DNA of 64,000 nucleotides, from positions 53,733 to 117,732 of the forward strand of contig JBNGIS010017782.1 in NCBI GenBank assembly GCA_049999725.1, given 5' to 3'. Below are positions 45,009-58,369 of this stretch, in pieces. The notes beneath the pieces were generated by a model. The model did no database searches, was not told the origin of the DNA, and worked only from the letters and a program-made list of their open reading frames with translations. Both the position numbers and the translations under genes were made by a program. Every line of letters begins with the position of its first letter. The stretch's first letter is position 1. Source of the stretch: Haplomitrium mnioides. Lineage: Eukaryota > Marchantiophyta > Haplomitriopsida > Calobryales.

Positions 45009-48000
45009 TGTCGTAGCACAGCAATGGCACTCCAACCCCGAAAAGAACAACCTGAGATCGAACCACGCAAGATCTATATAGAAATCTGCTCTTAATTCAC
45101 TTTTACCGACTTTTCGGATTCTTTAAAAAGTTCTAAAACTGCACTCTATCAGTTCAAAGATGGACCTCTCTCCACTCTAGGATACCTTTCTCCACAAAAC
45201 CAAACACATAAACTACTACTACTACTCACTATGACAGAACAAAAGCCAAGAATTACTCAAACTGCATGATTGACACTTCCACGATAAGAAAGCAGCTATA
45301 CAGGTTGATTTTAAACAGAAGCTAAATCAGAGAAATTCACAAGCAACCAGTTACCCAACTTGCTAGGAACTCTCAAACCAACACTCAAGTGCCTACCTTC
45401 ATTACAACACCTCACTTCCCTTAAACTAGATATTCAAGCCACTCCGACCTAATATATCCCAGAGCTTGATGTTGAGAACTCAGCTATGGAATGACCCTCT
45501 TGATCTCACATCCAACTGTTGTTCCTCCAACCACCCACTACTCTGTTTGTTTGTTGAAATGACCACCTATTCCATAGGCACACACAATCCTGAGCACTCC
45601 TTGCTCTACTGCAACCCACCAACGAGCATCCACTGACTGATTGACCACAGCAAGTTCTCTCCTTAAAAATTTAACAATCACAGAATAGAACAAAACTTAA
45701 AGCATAATTGATTTGCCACTAAACCTCCCACAAATTTACAACTTAGAACTCAAGATCCAGGCTCACCAGCAGGACACACTCAGGTACTCTATGACATGCA
45801 CTTCTTTAATTCTACCTGACTGATTTCTTCAATTGCAAACCTGCAGAAAATTCACCAACCAACTCTAACTGCAAATCCTTGTTCCTTCCTCAAACGGCTC
45901 ATTTTGAATATGCAATTAACAGCCATGAGCAGGGGACCTCACAGATATGAATCTCATGAATTTTACTTGAAGCTCTCATGTACAATGAGACAATCTATAG
46001 AACAAGAGCTCGCCAATTGGCTTATGCCCCTTGTCCTGCTCAACTGACCATAACAGTCATTCTAATTCCAATTCAAACTAACTTGCTTCTCTACACGCTA
46101 ACTTCTTTACACTAATTTTACAATAAGAACTAACAACTCACATGCCGTTTTTAAACTAAATGACACTCTTTTACTAACATACACAGACTTCGTTTGTCAT
46201 AAGAACAAATTACTAACGATTGTTCTTATCCTAATTTTTGAACTTTCCACTAACTCTTCTACTTACTCTCTCTTCAATTCGAACTTTTCGAATTCCATCG
46301 AGGATGTGTTTCGACCTTTCAAACTTTCGGTTCGACTTCCACACCAAAAACATAGTAAATCACCAATTGACCATTTAAACTTCTCTCCTCACTCACCTTT
46401 CCTTTCCGCGCAAACACCGATAAGTCGTCGTTTCATATATCACTGCTTCGCTTCATTGCTATTTCGCCAATCAATCTTTCATTGATCTCCTCGGAAAGCA
46501 ACCTTCCTAACCGGTGTTCCCCACTTCGTAATCCCAATCGGAACCAAATAAACCAAGAATTCCACTTTGGATCCTCACATGAACACTTAACATAAACCCT
46601 CTTAACCGGGGTGTCCCACCTCGGAAAACAAATCGGAACCCCTTTAACTGGGGTTCCCCACATAGGAAGGCGACTTTCCAAAGCCTTCTTCGGACCACGG
46701 ACTCTACTTTGGAACTTCCTTCCGCTACTTCCAATTCTTACTCATTCCTTTAAATTTTTTAATTCCTTCCGACTACAGCACAAATTCCATCGGCTAATCA
46801 CTCCCTCGCAGCTGATCGATCCTTGCTCAACATTTCTTACCTCATTTCTCACATCGAGCTCGTACGCACGACCATTCTTCCCCTCAATCCGTAAAACTCT
46901 TCTCCACTTCAATTTCTTCGTAATCAAATCCCTCCTTTCCTTCATCCTTCGATTTCAACTTTTTCAATTTCAAATCCTTTAATCGCATCAGATCGCCCTT
47001 CATTATTCATCATTCGAACTTCCAGCGCAGCATTCGATTCCACAATAGGGAGGGCCTTTGTAGCATCTCCTTTCATTTCAAACTGGACATTCTTCGAACT
47101 CCTCTTTCCGAATCATCCTCACAACAGGAAGCTTGCATGGATCAGATTGCAACATTTATTCAATTCCTTTTGAATCAATTCCTTCACTTGAATCTGCCGC
47201 AAACCAATCGTTCAATTTCTATTCTTTGATTCAACCATATTTCATTCCTCGAAATCAAATCCTCGAATTTTCATAACCACCCGATCGAACTTTCGTCACT
47301 CGAATCTATACCCTTTTCGAACTTTCAACCTCTAGCCGAATTCTAACTTTCAAACTTACCTTCCCTTCAGTCCAGATCGGCGATAGGTCATCCTTTCGTT
47401 GATGTTTATTTATTCTTCCCATAGTCCAAATTGTCGATAGATCATCCTTTTGGCCATTCAGCTATTACTCCCCTTGGTTACTCGTGGAAAAGTTCCATGT
47501 AGGAACAATAACTCCCGTAAATCCATTTCGAACTTTCTCAGATCATCTACAGGACTAGTTCAAACTTTCAAGATCACCCTTTTCTTTAGTCCAAATCGTC
47601 TATATATCACCATTTTGGCTGCTTAATCCTTCTTCCGCTTTGGATACCTCTTAATCGGTCCTCCCCACTTAGGGAGGCTGATCGGAACCAACTTAAGTGG
47701 GCTCCCCACTTAGGAAGGTTCAGTTCCACTCAATTCTTTGAATCGGACTGCTTGCGGACAATAGACTCTTCAGATTCTTCGGATTCTTCATGATCGAATC
47801 CTTCTCTTCAATCTTTTTGATTCATCCCCATGTGCAGATACCATGGCCAAGTCATTGCTCCTTAGCACAGATTTCATTATCGCACAGGCTGATCGTTTTC
47901 TTCCTTATCACATTTCATATTCCACAGGGCTTTCAGCGTAGTCTGCAGCCTTCACTTTGATTGGATTTCGCAATAAGAGTAGGCAGCATCGCAGATCAAT

Positions 48001-48704
48001 CAATTCCAGCACGCCCTTCATCGGATTCGATTCTTCATTCGAATGTCGCAACAGGGATTTTCTTCCACAGGGCTTCTCGTACATTCTCCTTCATTCAAAT
48101 GCTCCTCGTTACATAGCGACTTACAAAGAATGTCTCCTCAATCAAGCAGATCACAGAGGAGGAGCCTTCTTATAGATCGATCCTCCACCAGCTCGTCACA
48201 CATTGTAGATGCATTTGTCCCATAAGTTTTCTCCAATAAACTGGAAACAGTATATAAACATTTGACACTAACTTACTTTCGAGAGGCAGCCCCACAGGGG
48301 TGTAAGATCACCGCCTATTATTTTGCCCCTGGACAGACCTAGTGTAGGGCACAAAAGGGCAACTTCACCTCTGATACACTTGGACTGGCTCTTGGGCAAG
48401 CTGTCCACCAACACATGTAGAATAACAGTAGATAGGGACTAGCCTTGGCCCTCAACAATTAGATTAGTTTTACCAAAATTTTTCATTTTCTAAAAATAAA
48501 TCACTTCAGCTTCCTCATTACCCAAGCTTCTCTCCTTGGCCAATGATCTCCAAAATTTCCTCACAAATACTTATATACACATTTTTACACTGTACACTCA
48601 TTATACACAAAACTGAAGCTTTACCACTTCCCTCTCACTCCACTGCGCAGAATAGACCTCCTTCAAACCATTCGTGACCTTTTGTCAGGAACTATGCTCT
48701 CACA
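45009..48704 (-). mobile_element. Solo LTR of the A family (A4), minus strand, enlarged
   Basis: Runs from TGTCGTAGCACAGCA (the reverse of the LTR end) to GCTCTCACA (the reverse of the start). TTGGG flanks it perfectly at 45004-45008 and 48705-48709. At 3696 bases it is about 770 longer than A1/A3. The extra length lies in 46640-48290, where the minisatellite unit recurs at 47635-47710 and a unit like CAAATYGTCKATAGATCATC recurs near 47376, 47428 and 47602. TATA equivalent at 45074-45080 and GC hairpin near 48287. Part of 48043-48225 has open frames without domains. Confidence 0.93.
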
Positions 48705-48709
48705 TTGGG

Positions 48710-49984
48710 CGACATTAGAAAAGGGTATTTATCATTTTTTTGGATGGTTTGAGAACATATCTGAGGCATCTTTTTGAAAGGCTTGTGAAATTGATTTTTG
48801 AATCCATAGGGGAATAAGGAGATTTGATCTTTTAGAGTTGAAATTTGATTTGGATAGCAAATTTTTTTGTGGGATCAGAGAGTGAAGGCTTTGGTGAGAG
48901 AAGTATGTACTTTGATATTAAAATTTGCCTCTGTTTTGAAAAGAACTTGGAGAAAAGTGCAAAATTGAGTGTTTTGAGTTCACCACTGTTACTATAGACA
49001 TGCAATAAACAATTTGAGTATGTGAATTAAAACTGATATTTGATACAACTTTAGTTCAACATTCTTGAGAACTTCGAATATAGTTCATTAAGAAAAGTAT
49101 TGAATTTGGAGAGAAAATTTGATCTTAGTGCAACAATTGATGGAGAATTGCGATGAAGAAAGGAATAGCAAGAGTAGCACAATCATTTGCAAGTTTGACT
49201 CATAACTGCTCCCATCCAAGAACAAGAGGTGATAATCAAATGTGCATTTCCAAAATTTCTTATTAAAAGCACTATGGAAGGTCTTTATAGACTACGTCTA
49301 TATCATGCAATGACAGATTATTCTCTTGGGAATTCAATGCGGTTTAAAATCATAGAGCACTTGTCTATATTAGGATGAGTTGTAGTAGGGAAAAACTAAA
49401 ATTTGTAGACTTCAGTTCTTAGTAATAGGAAAGACATAAAGAATCCATGTGCAAGTAGTTTAAGGTCACTCAATCAAAGAGATATAGCTCACGCTTAGAT
49501 TTGCAGCCACCTCTATCTTTGGAAAGAAAGATTTTGTGTCTCAAACCTTCAATGATGTCTTGTACTAAAACACATCATGAAACTCTCAATGTATGCTTAG
49601 GAGGAGTGGATATTCTAAAAGTTGCTTAGAATTTACTTCCATTATTGTAAATAGTTTTTTTGGTGTTTTGTTCAAGATTTTTTTTGTTTGAGTATGCATG
49701 TTAATATATGTCTGCAAAAGAGTTCAAACTAACAAATTCTACCATAGAGACCACAAACAACAAACTTGCAAGCTCCAGCTGTCCCATAAAAATTGTTTTT
49801 CATTATTATTGTATTTTTTCTATCTTTTGGAACCATTACTGAGTTGCGGAAGAAGTGAAAGGTGTGAAACTAAACTATCACCTTCACGAAGAAAGAATGT
49901 GAGATCAACCAAGGAACAACGTGTTGTTCTTAAAGTTATTTCATATGATCAAATTTTGAGAACATAAAAAATAAAAATAAGTTA
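48710..49984 (+). other. AT-rich stretch, possible LTR of element W
   Basis: No coding domain. It lies directly upstream of a primer-binding-site-like sequence, so part of it could be the 5' LTR of W, possibly ending near the ACA at 49964. There is no second copy in the window to confirm this. Confidence 0.35.
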
Positions 49985-49997
49985 TGACATCAGAGCC
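49985..49997 (+). other. Primer-binding-site-like sequence, initiator tRNA-Met type (element W)
   Basis: TGACATCAGAGCC matches the common plant primer site TGGTATCAGAGCC at 11 of 13 positions and is preceded by TTA as is usual. Position upstream of W's gag supports it. Confidence 0.55.
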
Positions 49998-52900
49998 TTA
50001 GAGCAGTAGTTGAACATTTGCCAACCTTAATGTTTTAGTGACATATGTAATTGTTGGGGTTACTAGCATTAAAAATCGATAATAATTTTAGATTTAATTT
50101 TGGCAATTATTTAGAAATATGGACGTAATGGAAGTAGATCTTGTTGAATTGTGAATAAATTTGACTCCAAAAGTTCAACTTCTACAACTATGGTGGATCC
50201 TAAATGTGAAGCCAAAGTACACATTTTAAATGCTCTATTTTAAAAGAGACTTTGAGGAAGAATCTGAATGAATGAATGAACGAATTTGAAACAACCGCAA
50301 TTGTTGCAAATACAGAGACACAAGTTTGGTTTAATCTCTTGCCATGTGTGCAAGAAAGAGAAGCTATACTACGGTATAAAGGGGTTGAACCCTTGTTCTT
50401 CTTCTAAAATCAAAATAGAGGTCGCTAAATAGTGTAAATTAGTTACTTAATTCAAAGATTTTGAATAGAACGACATAATCTCACAAGATGAGTTGTTCCA
50501 AACCCTAGGGTCCTAGCTCCCTTCACTTATTAACAATGCAACCTTTCAATAAGGTATATTTTCTCTATCTTTCCCTTCTTTTAGCTATTAAGAAATCACT
50601 CAAGGGTAGCCAAACAATTTGGTACAAAGGAAATTTTAATCAAAGACATTAACCCAAGTTCAAATTTCTAGTCCCTAAGACCCTCTTGTTGGATAGAGAT
50701 GATGAATCAAGTCATGATTCTAACTCTTATTGATGTGCTTGTACTCATCAACAAACAACAACTCTAACTAAGGTCTAAATCTTGGTTAAGATCTACAGAC
50801 TTTACAATCTTAACTACTATGTTTCTCATACTCAACAACTCATATAGTATTATTCTAGTTGTTCACACATTTACCAACTCTATAAGCAAGTTTCAAGTTC
50901 TTGTTGTTTGTTGATGTAGTCCCAACACTAAAACCTTTGATGCGGTACTTGGAGGACTCCATCCATGGTATCTCATTTTCCTCTCAGTAAGCAAGTAGCT
51001 CCAAGGTACATCTCACTCTTATTTTACAATGGTTCTTTTTGACATTATTATTTTTCTTACTTTGGTCTCACATACGTTGTTGTGTTGTAGTTTGCTCATA
51101 ATTTATGTTTGGTAAGAGGGTTTTGCTTCTCATTTCATTTGTTACTTTTTACATATTATCCAAACTTAGATAAGAAGGGTCAAAGATCTTTTTAGAGCTT
51201 TTTAATAAAGCAAAAAAAAATGCATGTTAGTGTGGAAGATGCTCTAGATATTATAGGTAGAGAAAAGGCTAGCCCATTGGCTCTTCAAGGATTCTCTTGA
51301 TTGTGTTCTAAGATATTTTGAAGATAAAAAGAAGAGAAAAGAAGTAGAGGATACACACGTCGATGAACAAGTTCAAGAAGAACTAGTTCAATCAATATTA
51401 AGAGCAAGAAGGTTCTATGGTTGGGTTCAAAGTTTTTGGGGATCAAGATTACAAATGGACAGGGTGTTTGTTTTTCTCCTAAATTTCCTCTTCCAAATCA
51501 TTTTTCATTGGATTGAGATTTGGTCTTAAAGATAATTTTTTGCAATGGATTGTGTATCACTTTAGGGATACTTTCTTGACTTTGGTCATGAGTTTGCTAA
51601 TTTATTATAGTTGCCAATAATTTATTGACTTTAAGATGTCACAATTTACATTTTAACTTGGTGTTGAATAGCATTTTTTCAAGTCTTCATCAATAGTTGT
51701 TTTTTTATATATATTGAATAGTCCGTGCAAAACATTGTGTGGCTTCATTGAATTATTATCTAATAAGAAAAAGAGATGTTCCTCTCTTGTTCTCATCTTA
51801 TTTGTATTCTATCAAACCAAATGGTTTATTTTCTATTGGTCTTATAACACAAAAAATGAGGTAACATTTGTTTAATAAAAACCCTAAAAGAAAAAAAAGA
51901 AAGAGGTTCCATTTTCTTGATAGTTCAAGGATTTTCTAGAAATGTTTTTTGTAAGGTAGAGATAAAATTTTGAGAAGAGTGACATCACTTTGCAATACAT
52001 TTCAAGTTTTTAGGATTTTTTTTCAAATTTTTATAAGGAGTTGAAGACAAATGGGTCAAAATTGAAGAAAACATTATATTTGAAACAATTGCATTAATTA
52101 TACAATGGTTTTGGAGAAAATTGGAGAACCATTGAAGAGTTGACTATCTAGGCTACAACTTTATATCAACATTTGATTCATTTCTAGTTGAGGTCATTTT
52201 GTGACATCTATTTGAAGTTGAAAACAAATTAATAATGTTCTTCAAGTTCACTCTTATTTTGACTTTTGAGTTGTGGGTTTTTTCCTTATATTAATATTAG
52301 TATAGAAATTGAAACTTATCAGTATTGAAATTAGTGTGACAGAGACAAAACTTTGTGTGAAAATTCCAATAAAGTTATTCTGAATTCACGAAGTTATTAC
52401 TTAAGAATTCCATGAGTATTGTCTTTTAGATTTTTCAAGAAATGATTAAATTTTTGTGAATTTTGGAGTGAAACTTTGCATAAAGCTTTATTGTGAAATC
52501 TAGATTTAGACTTAGAGTTTAAGATACAAAAAACAAGTAAACCTCACATTGTGTTTCACCAATAGCTGAGCAAAAATTTTACTTTTGAGAGATTGAATTT
52601 TAAAAGGCAAATGAGTCACTAAATTTGGGTCTGATTTGCATGATTCAAACACCATGAACTAAAATTCTTATAACTTTTGCAAAACATTCTTTTGAGACCT
52701 AAATTACTACCATGCGAGGTTTGGTGAATATAACGTAAAACTCTTAGGTGGAGAGAGTGAGATTTAAAAAAATTAGAGAATCATTATGTGTTTTATTGGT
52801 TTCGGAACTCCAATGCTTCAATTGGATCCTACTATTGTGTATATGTTTCAAGCATTTTCTCTCTTTATGTTGAAACAACAAGTATCTAGCTGAAAAAAAA

Positions 52901-53189
52901 CTATGGTTACTAGAACTTTGCAATTTGTTGCAAGATTTCTGGATCAATTCATGGGAGAAATGTCTCCAAATATTTGAAATACTATGTTTGAGAGATAAAA
53001 CTCAACAATATTCCATAGAGAAAAATAATTTCAAATCTTTAAAGTAATTGGTGTGTTAGAATTAAGAGAGCAAATAAGAGGTTGCATTTGAGTATATGGG
53101 AGTGATTAGGAGAGCTATTCCATCCAACCTATAGAAGAATACTCATTAGAGGATGTTGATAAAGTGACTCAAAGTTCATTTATGATTGG
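49998..53189 (+). other. AT-rich leader or gag-N region of element W, no clear gene
   Basis: About 3.2 kb, A+T-rich, without a recognisable domain. Short coding-like snippets occur near 51220-51420 (charged, Glu/Lys-rich), but no frame is sustained. It may include unrelated insertions. Confidence 0.35.
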
Positions 53190-53500
53190 GTGAATCACAC
53201 CAGCAAATGGTTGTTTGTTAGTGAGTTTTTTAAGGAATTTAAAAGGAAATTTTCACAATTGTCTTATATGGAGAAATTGATCTTTGAGAAAGATAAGGTA
53301 GAGTTGTTCTTACAGTTATTAGCAAATGATGGTATTCAAAAAGAGTTGGAGTTATTCTTGGAAAATAGAGCAAAAAACAATGGGCAAACTTCTAGTTAGA
53401 AAGAAGTTTCAAAGGCAATAGTTATGCTTACTAAGAGAGAATCAAGTAGAGGAAAGGTGATGGTGAGGCATGATGTAAAACCACCACCTATTATAGTACC
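53190..53500 (+). pseudogene. Gag capsid remnant, element W
   Basis: The frame reads FFKEFKRKFSQLSYMEKLIF then EKDKVELFLQLLANDGIQKE, a stop at 53397, and KEVSKAIVMLTKRESSRGK. The pattern FKEFK...L.EK..FE..KV.LF...A....QK.L is that of a plant Gypsy gag. About 100 residues remain. This lineage differs from A/B/X. Confidence 0.6.
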
Positions 53501-54239
53501 TTGAAAGCATCCACTTTCCCATACTCTTCTACTACTATTAGTTTTGTGTTTATTACTCATCTTTCTACTATCGCTATACAAAGAAATGTAGTAGAAGAGC
53601 TAATTAAGAGAATGAAAGATTTGTAGTGTAAATTTAAAAAAAGCTAGAAGTGAAGAAAGATACAAGAAATAATCACTCTACCCAAGATATGGGTATTTAC
53701 AACGATGCATTTGGTGCAATAGCACAAAGTATTCAAGGAAAAAGTGTGGAGATTTTTCCAACTCTATACATCTCAAAGTTCTCTTTTGGAAAATGGGCAA
53801 GAATGCTCTCAAAGGTCCAAGCGAGATTCTAAAAAGTAAATTTTTTAAAAGAGGAATGAAGGGTGTTGTTGTTGCGTACATCTAAAAGCTTGCTAGTACA
53901 TTGGTGGAGGTTGTCATCTATAAAGTTTAAGTGAATCGTTGACTTTCTCAACATGCTTAAACCAATAGATTATTGAGTTGTGCTCTATCTATAATAGAGG
54001 GAGGCAAAACAAAAAGAGAGAATTTGATGATGGTTGCCACAACTATTGGAATTGCTACTAGATAGGATAATTCAGTACACACTCTTTTGGTATATGTCTA
54101 TATTGCTTGAAATCAGTATGAGGCTCTTGTAGAAGAGAAAATGAGGGAAGAGTCTGATACTAGTACGAAGAGGCCAATCTTCAAGAAAGGAGCACATGGA
54201 AGATGTTTTGTCTTCTACTCTTGAAAAGGAAAAAAAAAC

Positions 54240-55100
54240 AAAGAGAAAGAGTAGGCTCAAGCATACAAGCTACAATTTGACATTAAGGTATTTACAGATT
54301 TGAGAGTAGTGTTGAAAGGGAGGGTGCTCAATGCTAAGATTGAGTTTAATTTAAGAGAGAATCTTGGCATTGCTAGCAAAAAAATTCATGATGTATTCAT
54401 TAATATTTTCAAATGGAAGAAACAATTGATAGGAGAAATAACAATGGCAAATTCTCTTGAGACAAGATTCACTCAGAAAGATGATATAGAATTATCTCGA
54501 TATTGCACCAATCACAAGGTATGATTGGATTAAGAGGATGAAAAATCCTTGAGTCATTATTTAAAGAGTTCTTAGCTCGAGCCACTACTAAGACTATGGT
54601 TAAGATAATGGACTTATAAGATTTAGTAATTGCACTCATTTATCATGGATCATAAATTAATCTTATCTCCAAAGATATCTACAAGGATAAAAAATAGCCA
54701 ATTGACACAAATTATGGTTAGGTGATTCAGGTAGAGAAAAACATACAAGAAAATCTTCTAGGGCTTGTTTAAATGTAAGAGTGAAGGTTGGTGATGTGAT
54801 TACACAGAAAAACCTCTTTGTCCAAGAAGCCATTTATTATCTAGTAATTCTTGGGTAGTCTTATATTACAGCTTCAAGGATGGAAATAAAAGTCTTAAAT
54901 AAAATAATAGATTAGCATATACTTAAGTGAGAAGTCAAGCTAGAAGAAATGTCGTACAATTTGTAGTTTTCTTTGCAAACCATGAAAGGAATCAAGTTTT
55001 CTTGAGTAACTATTCTCCACCTACATTCACAAAGGAGTTTCACAAATTTTTATTGGTGTGAGACTATGGTGGTACAACTAAAAAAGTGCTTTCATTACAA
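54240..55100 (+). pseudogene. Pre-protease and aspartic protease remnant, element W
   Basis: 54300-54524 reads LKGRVLNAKIEFNLRENLGIASKKIHD..., a helical pre-protease segment. 54640 onward: LIYHGS (catalytic Asp replaced by Tyr), INLISKDIYKDKK, ACLNVRVKVGDVITQKNLFV, then YLVILG, stop, SYITASRMEIKVL. The layout matches Gypsy proteases of the type with D-H-G-S. Loss of the catalytic Asp plus at least four stops mean it is dead. Confidence 0.6.
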
Positions 55101-55449
55101 AATGAAAGCTTTTTTGTATAAGAGTAGTGCAGTATTATGAGAGTAGTTTTTTTGTATATACACACCTTGTGGATTTTCCTAGATAAGGGAGAAAAGAAAT
55201 TAAAATAATTGAAAAGGACTTCAGAAACATAGGTGTGATTGATATAGAAGAAGAAATAATATGTGTATATATGGAAAAATGGTTGAAGATCCTCTTGAGC
55301 TACTTGCTACTATTGGATTTTAGAGGTGATGACAAGGTGGTGTCTTTATATTCAAAAGAAGTAAATGCAACCATTGGGCCATTTTCTATGATTGGAGACT
55401 AGAGTGGACACTGGATACAAGACAATGGAGAAGAAGGGAAAACTTGTAG

Positions 55450-55820
55450 CTCAACTTCCTCGAGCTTATTTTAGTGAGCGAGTAAAAAAACTTCAAAAGA
55501 AAAGAGCTTGAGAGAGATACAAAAAAAATTGGTCATAAGTATACTCCAACTATATTGGAGGCGTTAAAGATTGGATCAAGAGAGTTTCTTCTGCCTCAAG
55601 AGTAGGATGTATTTAGAGAGATGCTCAAGAAATATTAAAGATTTTTTTCTATTAAAACTCAAAAAATAGGATGTGTGGATGGAGATGTGGTTGCTTTACT
55701 GATTTTTTACAGTTCAATATATACCTTGACCCTTGATTTCTATACCAAAAGCTCATCTATCAAAGTTCTTACACCTCTTGAAGAAGAAAATATTGTTGTC
55801 TAGGCTAGGCCTTGGTTACC
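55450..55820 (+). pseudogene. Pre-RT / RT start remnant, element W
   Basis: Reads KELERDTKKIGHKYTPTILE, EFLLPQE, stop, DVFREMLKKY, stop, RFFSIKTQKIGCVDGDVVAL, then after a frame change ISIPKAHLSKFLHLLKKKIL. This is the zone just before RT in W's lineage (the PKAHL...LLKEK segment). RT proper does not follow. At about 55820 the sequence switches to a GC-richer, unrelated stretch, so W is truncated here. Confidence 0.55.
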
Positions 55821-56117
55821 TTCAAGAAACACCCAAGCGCCCCACTTTCAAGACGAATTTGCTCAAGGTAGGGATTCCTTGCCATGAGAGGGGCCGATTT
55901 TGTGCCAAACTCACTTTCCCACCATAACATGCAATATGATTGCTGGTTGGGCTGAATGCCATTTTATTGCATGTTTTTCTCACCCTGATTGGGCAGGGTT
56001 TACAAACCACACAGGTGGTTGCCAAATCACAAATGCTACTACACTCTGTACTGATACTTACTTCTTGGTGCTGATGTCTACAACTAGGGAACACTTCTCC
56101 AAAATTTCCTCCAATTG
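55821..56117. other. Short stretch without recognised gene
   Basis: GC content rises relative to the DNA on the left. A minus-strand frame (55822-56121) has no known domain. Confidence 0.35.
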
Positions 56118-56756
56118 TCATAGCTCTTCCTCCGCCTCTAATGAATCTCTGGTCCCTTGCATAGTCCTGCTATAGATGCTGGCCTGTTCTCTCCTGTCCA
56201 ATCTCTTGTAGCCCTGCACACTTCCAATCACACACACTTTTGTTCCCCCGCAGTCACTTCCTCTACATGCAAATGTTGGTCGTGGCTGATTTTGGTTGGT
56301 GATCCTTGTTTGTTTTGGCTGTTGCCATGCCAATGCTCTTTGGACCTTCTGACCCCTTCTAGTCTCTGCTGATGCTTTCCTTGGTGTGGGCTGACAATTG
56401 TGCTTTGTAAATATGCGGTGCAGTTCTGCCCCCACTCGTATTTCTTTTTTGTAGGTGCAGCTCGAGCACGCCTTGCTCTCAGTAGTGGTTTCTCTCCCCT
56501 TGCTCCTACAGTTTTTGCTTTTAGAAGAGTTTGTGAGGTGAGAACCTGACCTTTCCAAGCTTCGTGGCTTTGGGTCTTGGGGGTGGTGGTTTGGCTCCTC
56601 GGATGTAGGTGCTCTAAGGCTCCTTGCGTTGTCTTGCTCTTTCTTGCCTTTGGTTCCTTGGCGGGGACCTGACAAGTGTTGCTTGGCTTGCTTGTAGTCG
56701 CTTGGCCATTCGACTCTGCCTTTTTGGGGCCACCTAGTAGCAACTCCTTCGTTCAA
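56118..56756 (-). other. 212-codon open frame of unknown function
   Basis: A minus-strand frame rich in Lys, Gln, Ser, Thr, Pro and Arg, with a second long open frame overlapping on the same strand (56228-56743). Neither shows a motif I know. The composition would suit a disordered gag-type region. Two overlapping open frames argue that openness here may reflect composition. It could belong to the minus-strand element Z, whose gag starts to the right. Confidence 0.3.
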
Positions 56757-56859
56757 GTAATGTCCCTTTCCCCCTTCTACATTCTAGTCTGTACGTGTTT
56801 ATGGCAGCAACACCCTGAGCTTGTGCAAGTCGGCTGATCAGGAAAGTTGCCCTCCCATT

Positions 56860-56945
56860 GGATTGTGTACATCCATGTCGAATATTTCCCAAAAAGAGGA
56901 AATCTTCCGTGGGTTCCTAGGAAAACAGAACACAAACCCATGGAC
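56860..56945 (+). repeat. Dispersed repeat R, copy 1
   Basis: GTGTACATCCATGTCGAATA followed by TTTCCCAAAAAGAGGAAATC and ending CCCATGGACCCCGC. About 85% identical by eye to 61539-61626. Sequence on both sides differs between the copies. Confidence 0.8.
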
Positions 56946-56954
56946 CCCGCTTAA

Positions 56955-58369
56955 TTTGAAGTGAAGTATGAAAGGTGAAACGACAATTTATCATAGATTT
57001 GGTGCTAATTGTGGAAGTCGAATTGAAAGTTTGAAAAGTCACAACGGACGATTAGTGGAATTTAAAAAGTTAGAAATTTGAAAAGAAGGAAACAAAGAGT
57101 TAGTGAAAAGTTTGAAGATTAGTATAAGAACATTGGTTTGTAATTAGTTTTAATTGGGAGCTAAGTTAGTGTAAGTTAGTGTAAGCTAGTTATTTAGTTT
57201 AAGAACGAGTTGAGAGTAGTTAGTTCTTATTGAAAGATTAGTGAGAAAGAGTTAGCTTATAAAGTAAGTTTTTTTGTTTGAAGTTTGTGAACCGTTGTGA
57301 TAGTTACTTGTCAATTGAGCACCATAGGGGGTACAAGCCTAGTGGCAAGTTCCTATTCTGCTAGTTATCTCATTGTATATTTGGTGCTTCAAGTAAAATT
57401 CAAGAGATTCTTGTCTGTGAGGTCCCTTCTTCTTAGAAATTGGAGATTTAGAAGGAGCAGTATGATGAAGGAACAAGGATTTGAAGTCAGATTCTGGTGT
57501 GAATGTTTGAAAAGTTTTTAGTTTAAGAAATTAGACAGATTACATTAGAGAAGTGCATGTTACGAGGTACTTGAGTGTATTCTGCTAGTGGATATGGGTT
57601 TTGAATTCCAAATTGTAATTTGTGGGAGGTTTGGTGGCAATCCAGTCTGCTTTGGGTTCTGCTCTATTCTATATTTATGTATATGTGTTAGATTGTTAAA
57701 TCTTTAAAGAGAGAACCTTCTGTGATTCTCTAATTAGTGGATGCTTGTTGGTGGATTGCAATAGAGCTAGTATTACTCTGAATTGTGTGTGCCTAGAGAA
57801 TAGGTGGGCATTTCACAAACAAACAGAGTAGTAGATGGTTGGAGGAACAACAGTTGGATGTGAGATTAGGAGGATTGTTCCATAGCTGAGCTCTCAGCAT
57901 CAAGCTCTAGGGTATATCGGGTTGGAGTGGCTTGAGTATCCAGCTTGAGGGAAGTGAAGTGGTGTAATGAAGGTAGGCACTAGAGTGTTGTTCTGAGAGT
58001 TTTAAGCAAGTTGGGAAACTGGTTGCTTGGGAACATTTCCAATACAGGTCTAGTTTAAAATCAACATGTACATCAGTTTTCTTATCCTATGAATATTAGT
58101 CATGCAATTTGTGTGATTCTTGGGTATTGTTCTAATATGTTAATCGGTTAGAAGAATTTGGTTTGTGTTTTTTTTGTGGAGAGAGGGTTGTCAGACCTAA
58201 AGAAGGAGAGCGGTTCATCTCTAAACTGATAGATTGCAGTTTCAAAACTCTATAAAGAGTCTGGAAAGTTAGTAAAAATGATTTAGGAGCAAATTTCTAT
58301 ATAGATCTTGTGTGGCTCGATCTTTGGTTGCACTATTAGGGGCTAGAGAGCCACTATTGTGCTACGACA
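56955..58369 (+). mobile_element. 5'-truncated LTR of the A family (A5)
   Basis: Aligns with the last 1.45 kb of A1 (from about 14830), including the paired TAAGAAC inverted repeats, TATATAG at 58298 and the end GTGCTACGACA at 58369. The first half of the LTR is missing and the left edge abuts repeat R. Because of the truncation no target duplication can be tested. Confidence 0.85.
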
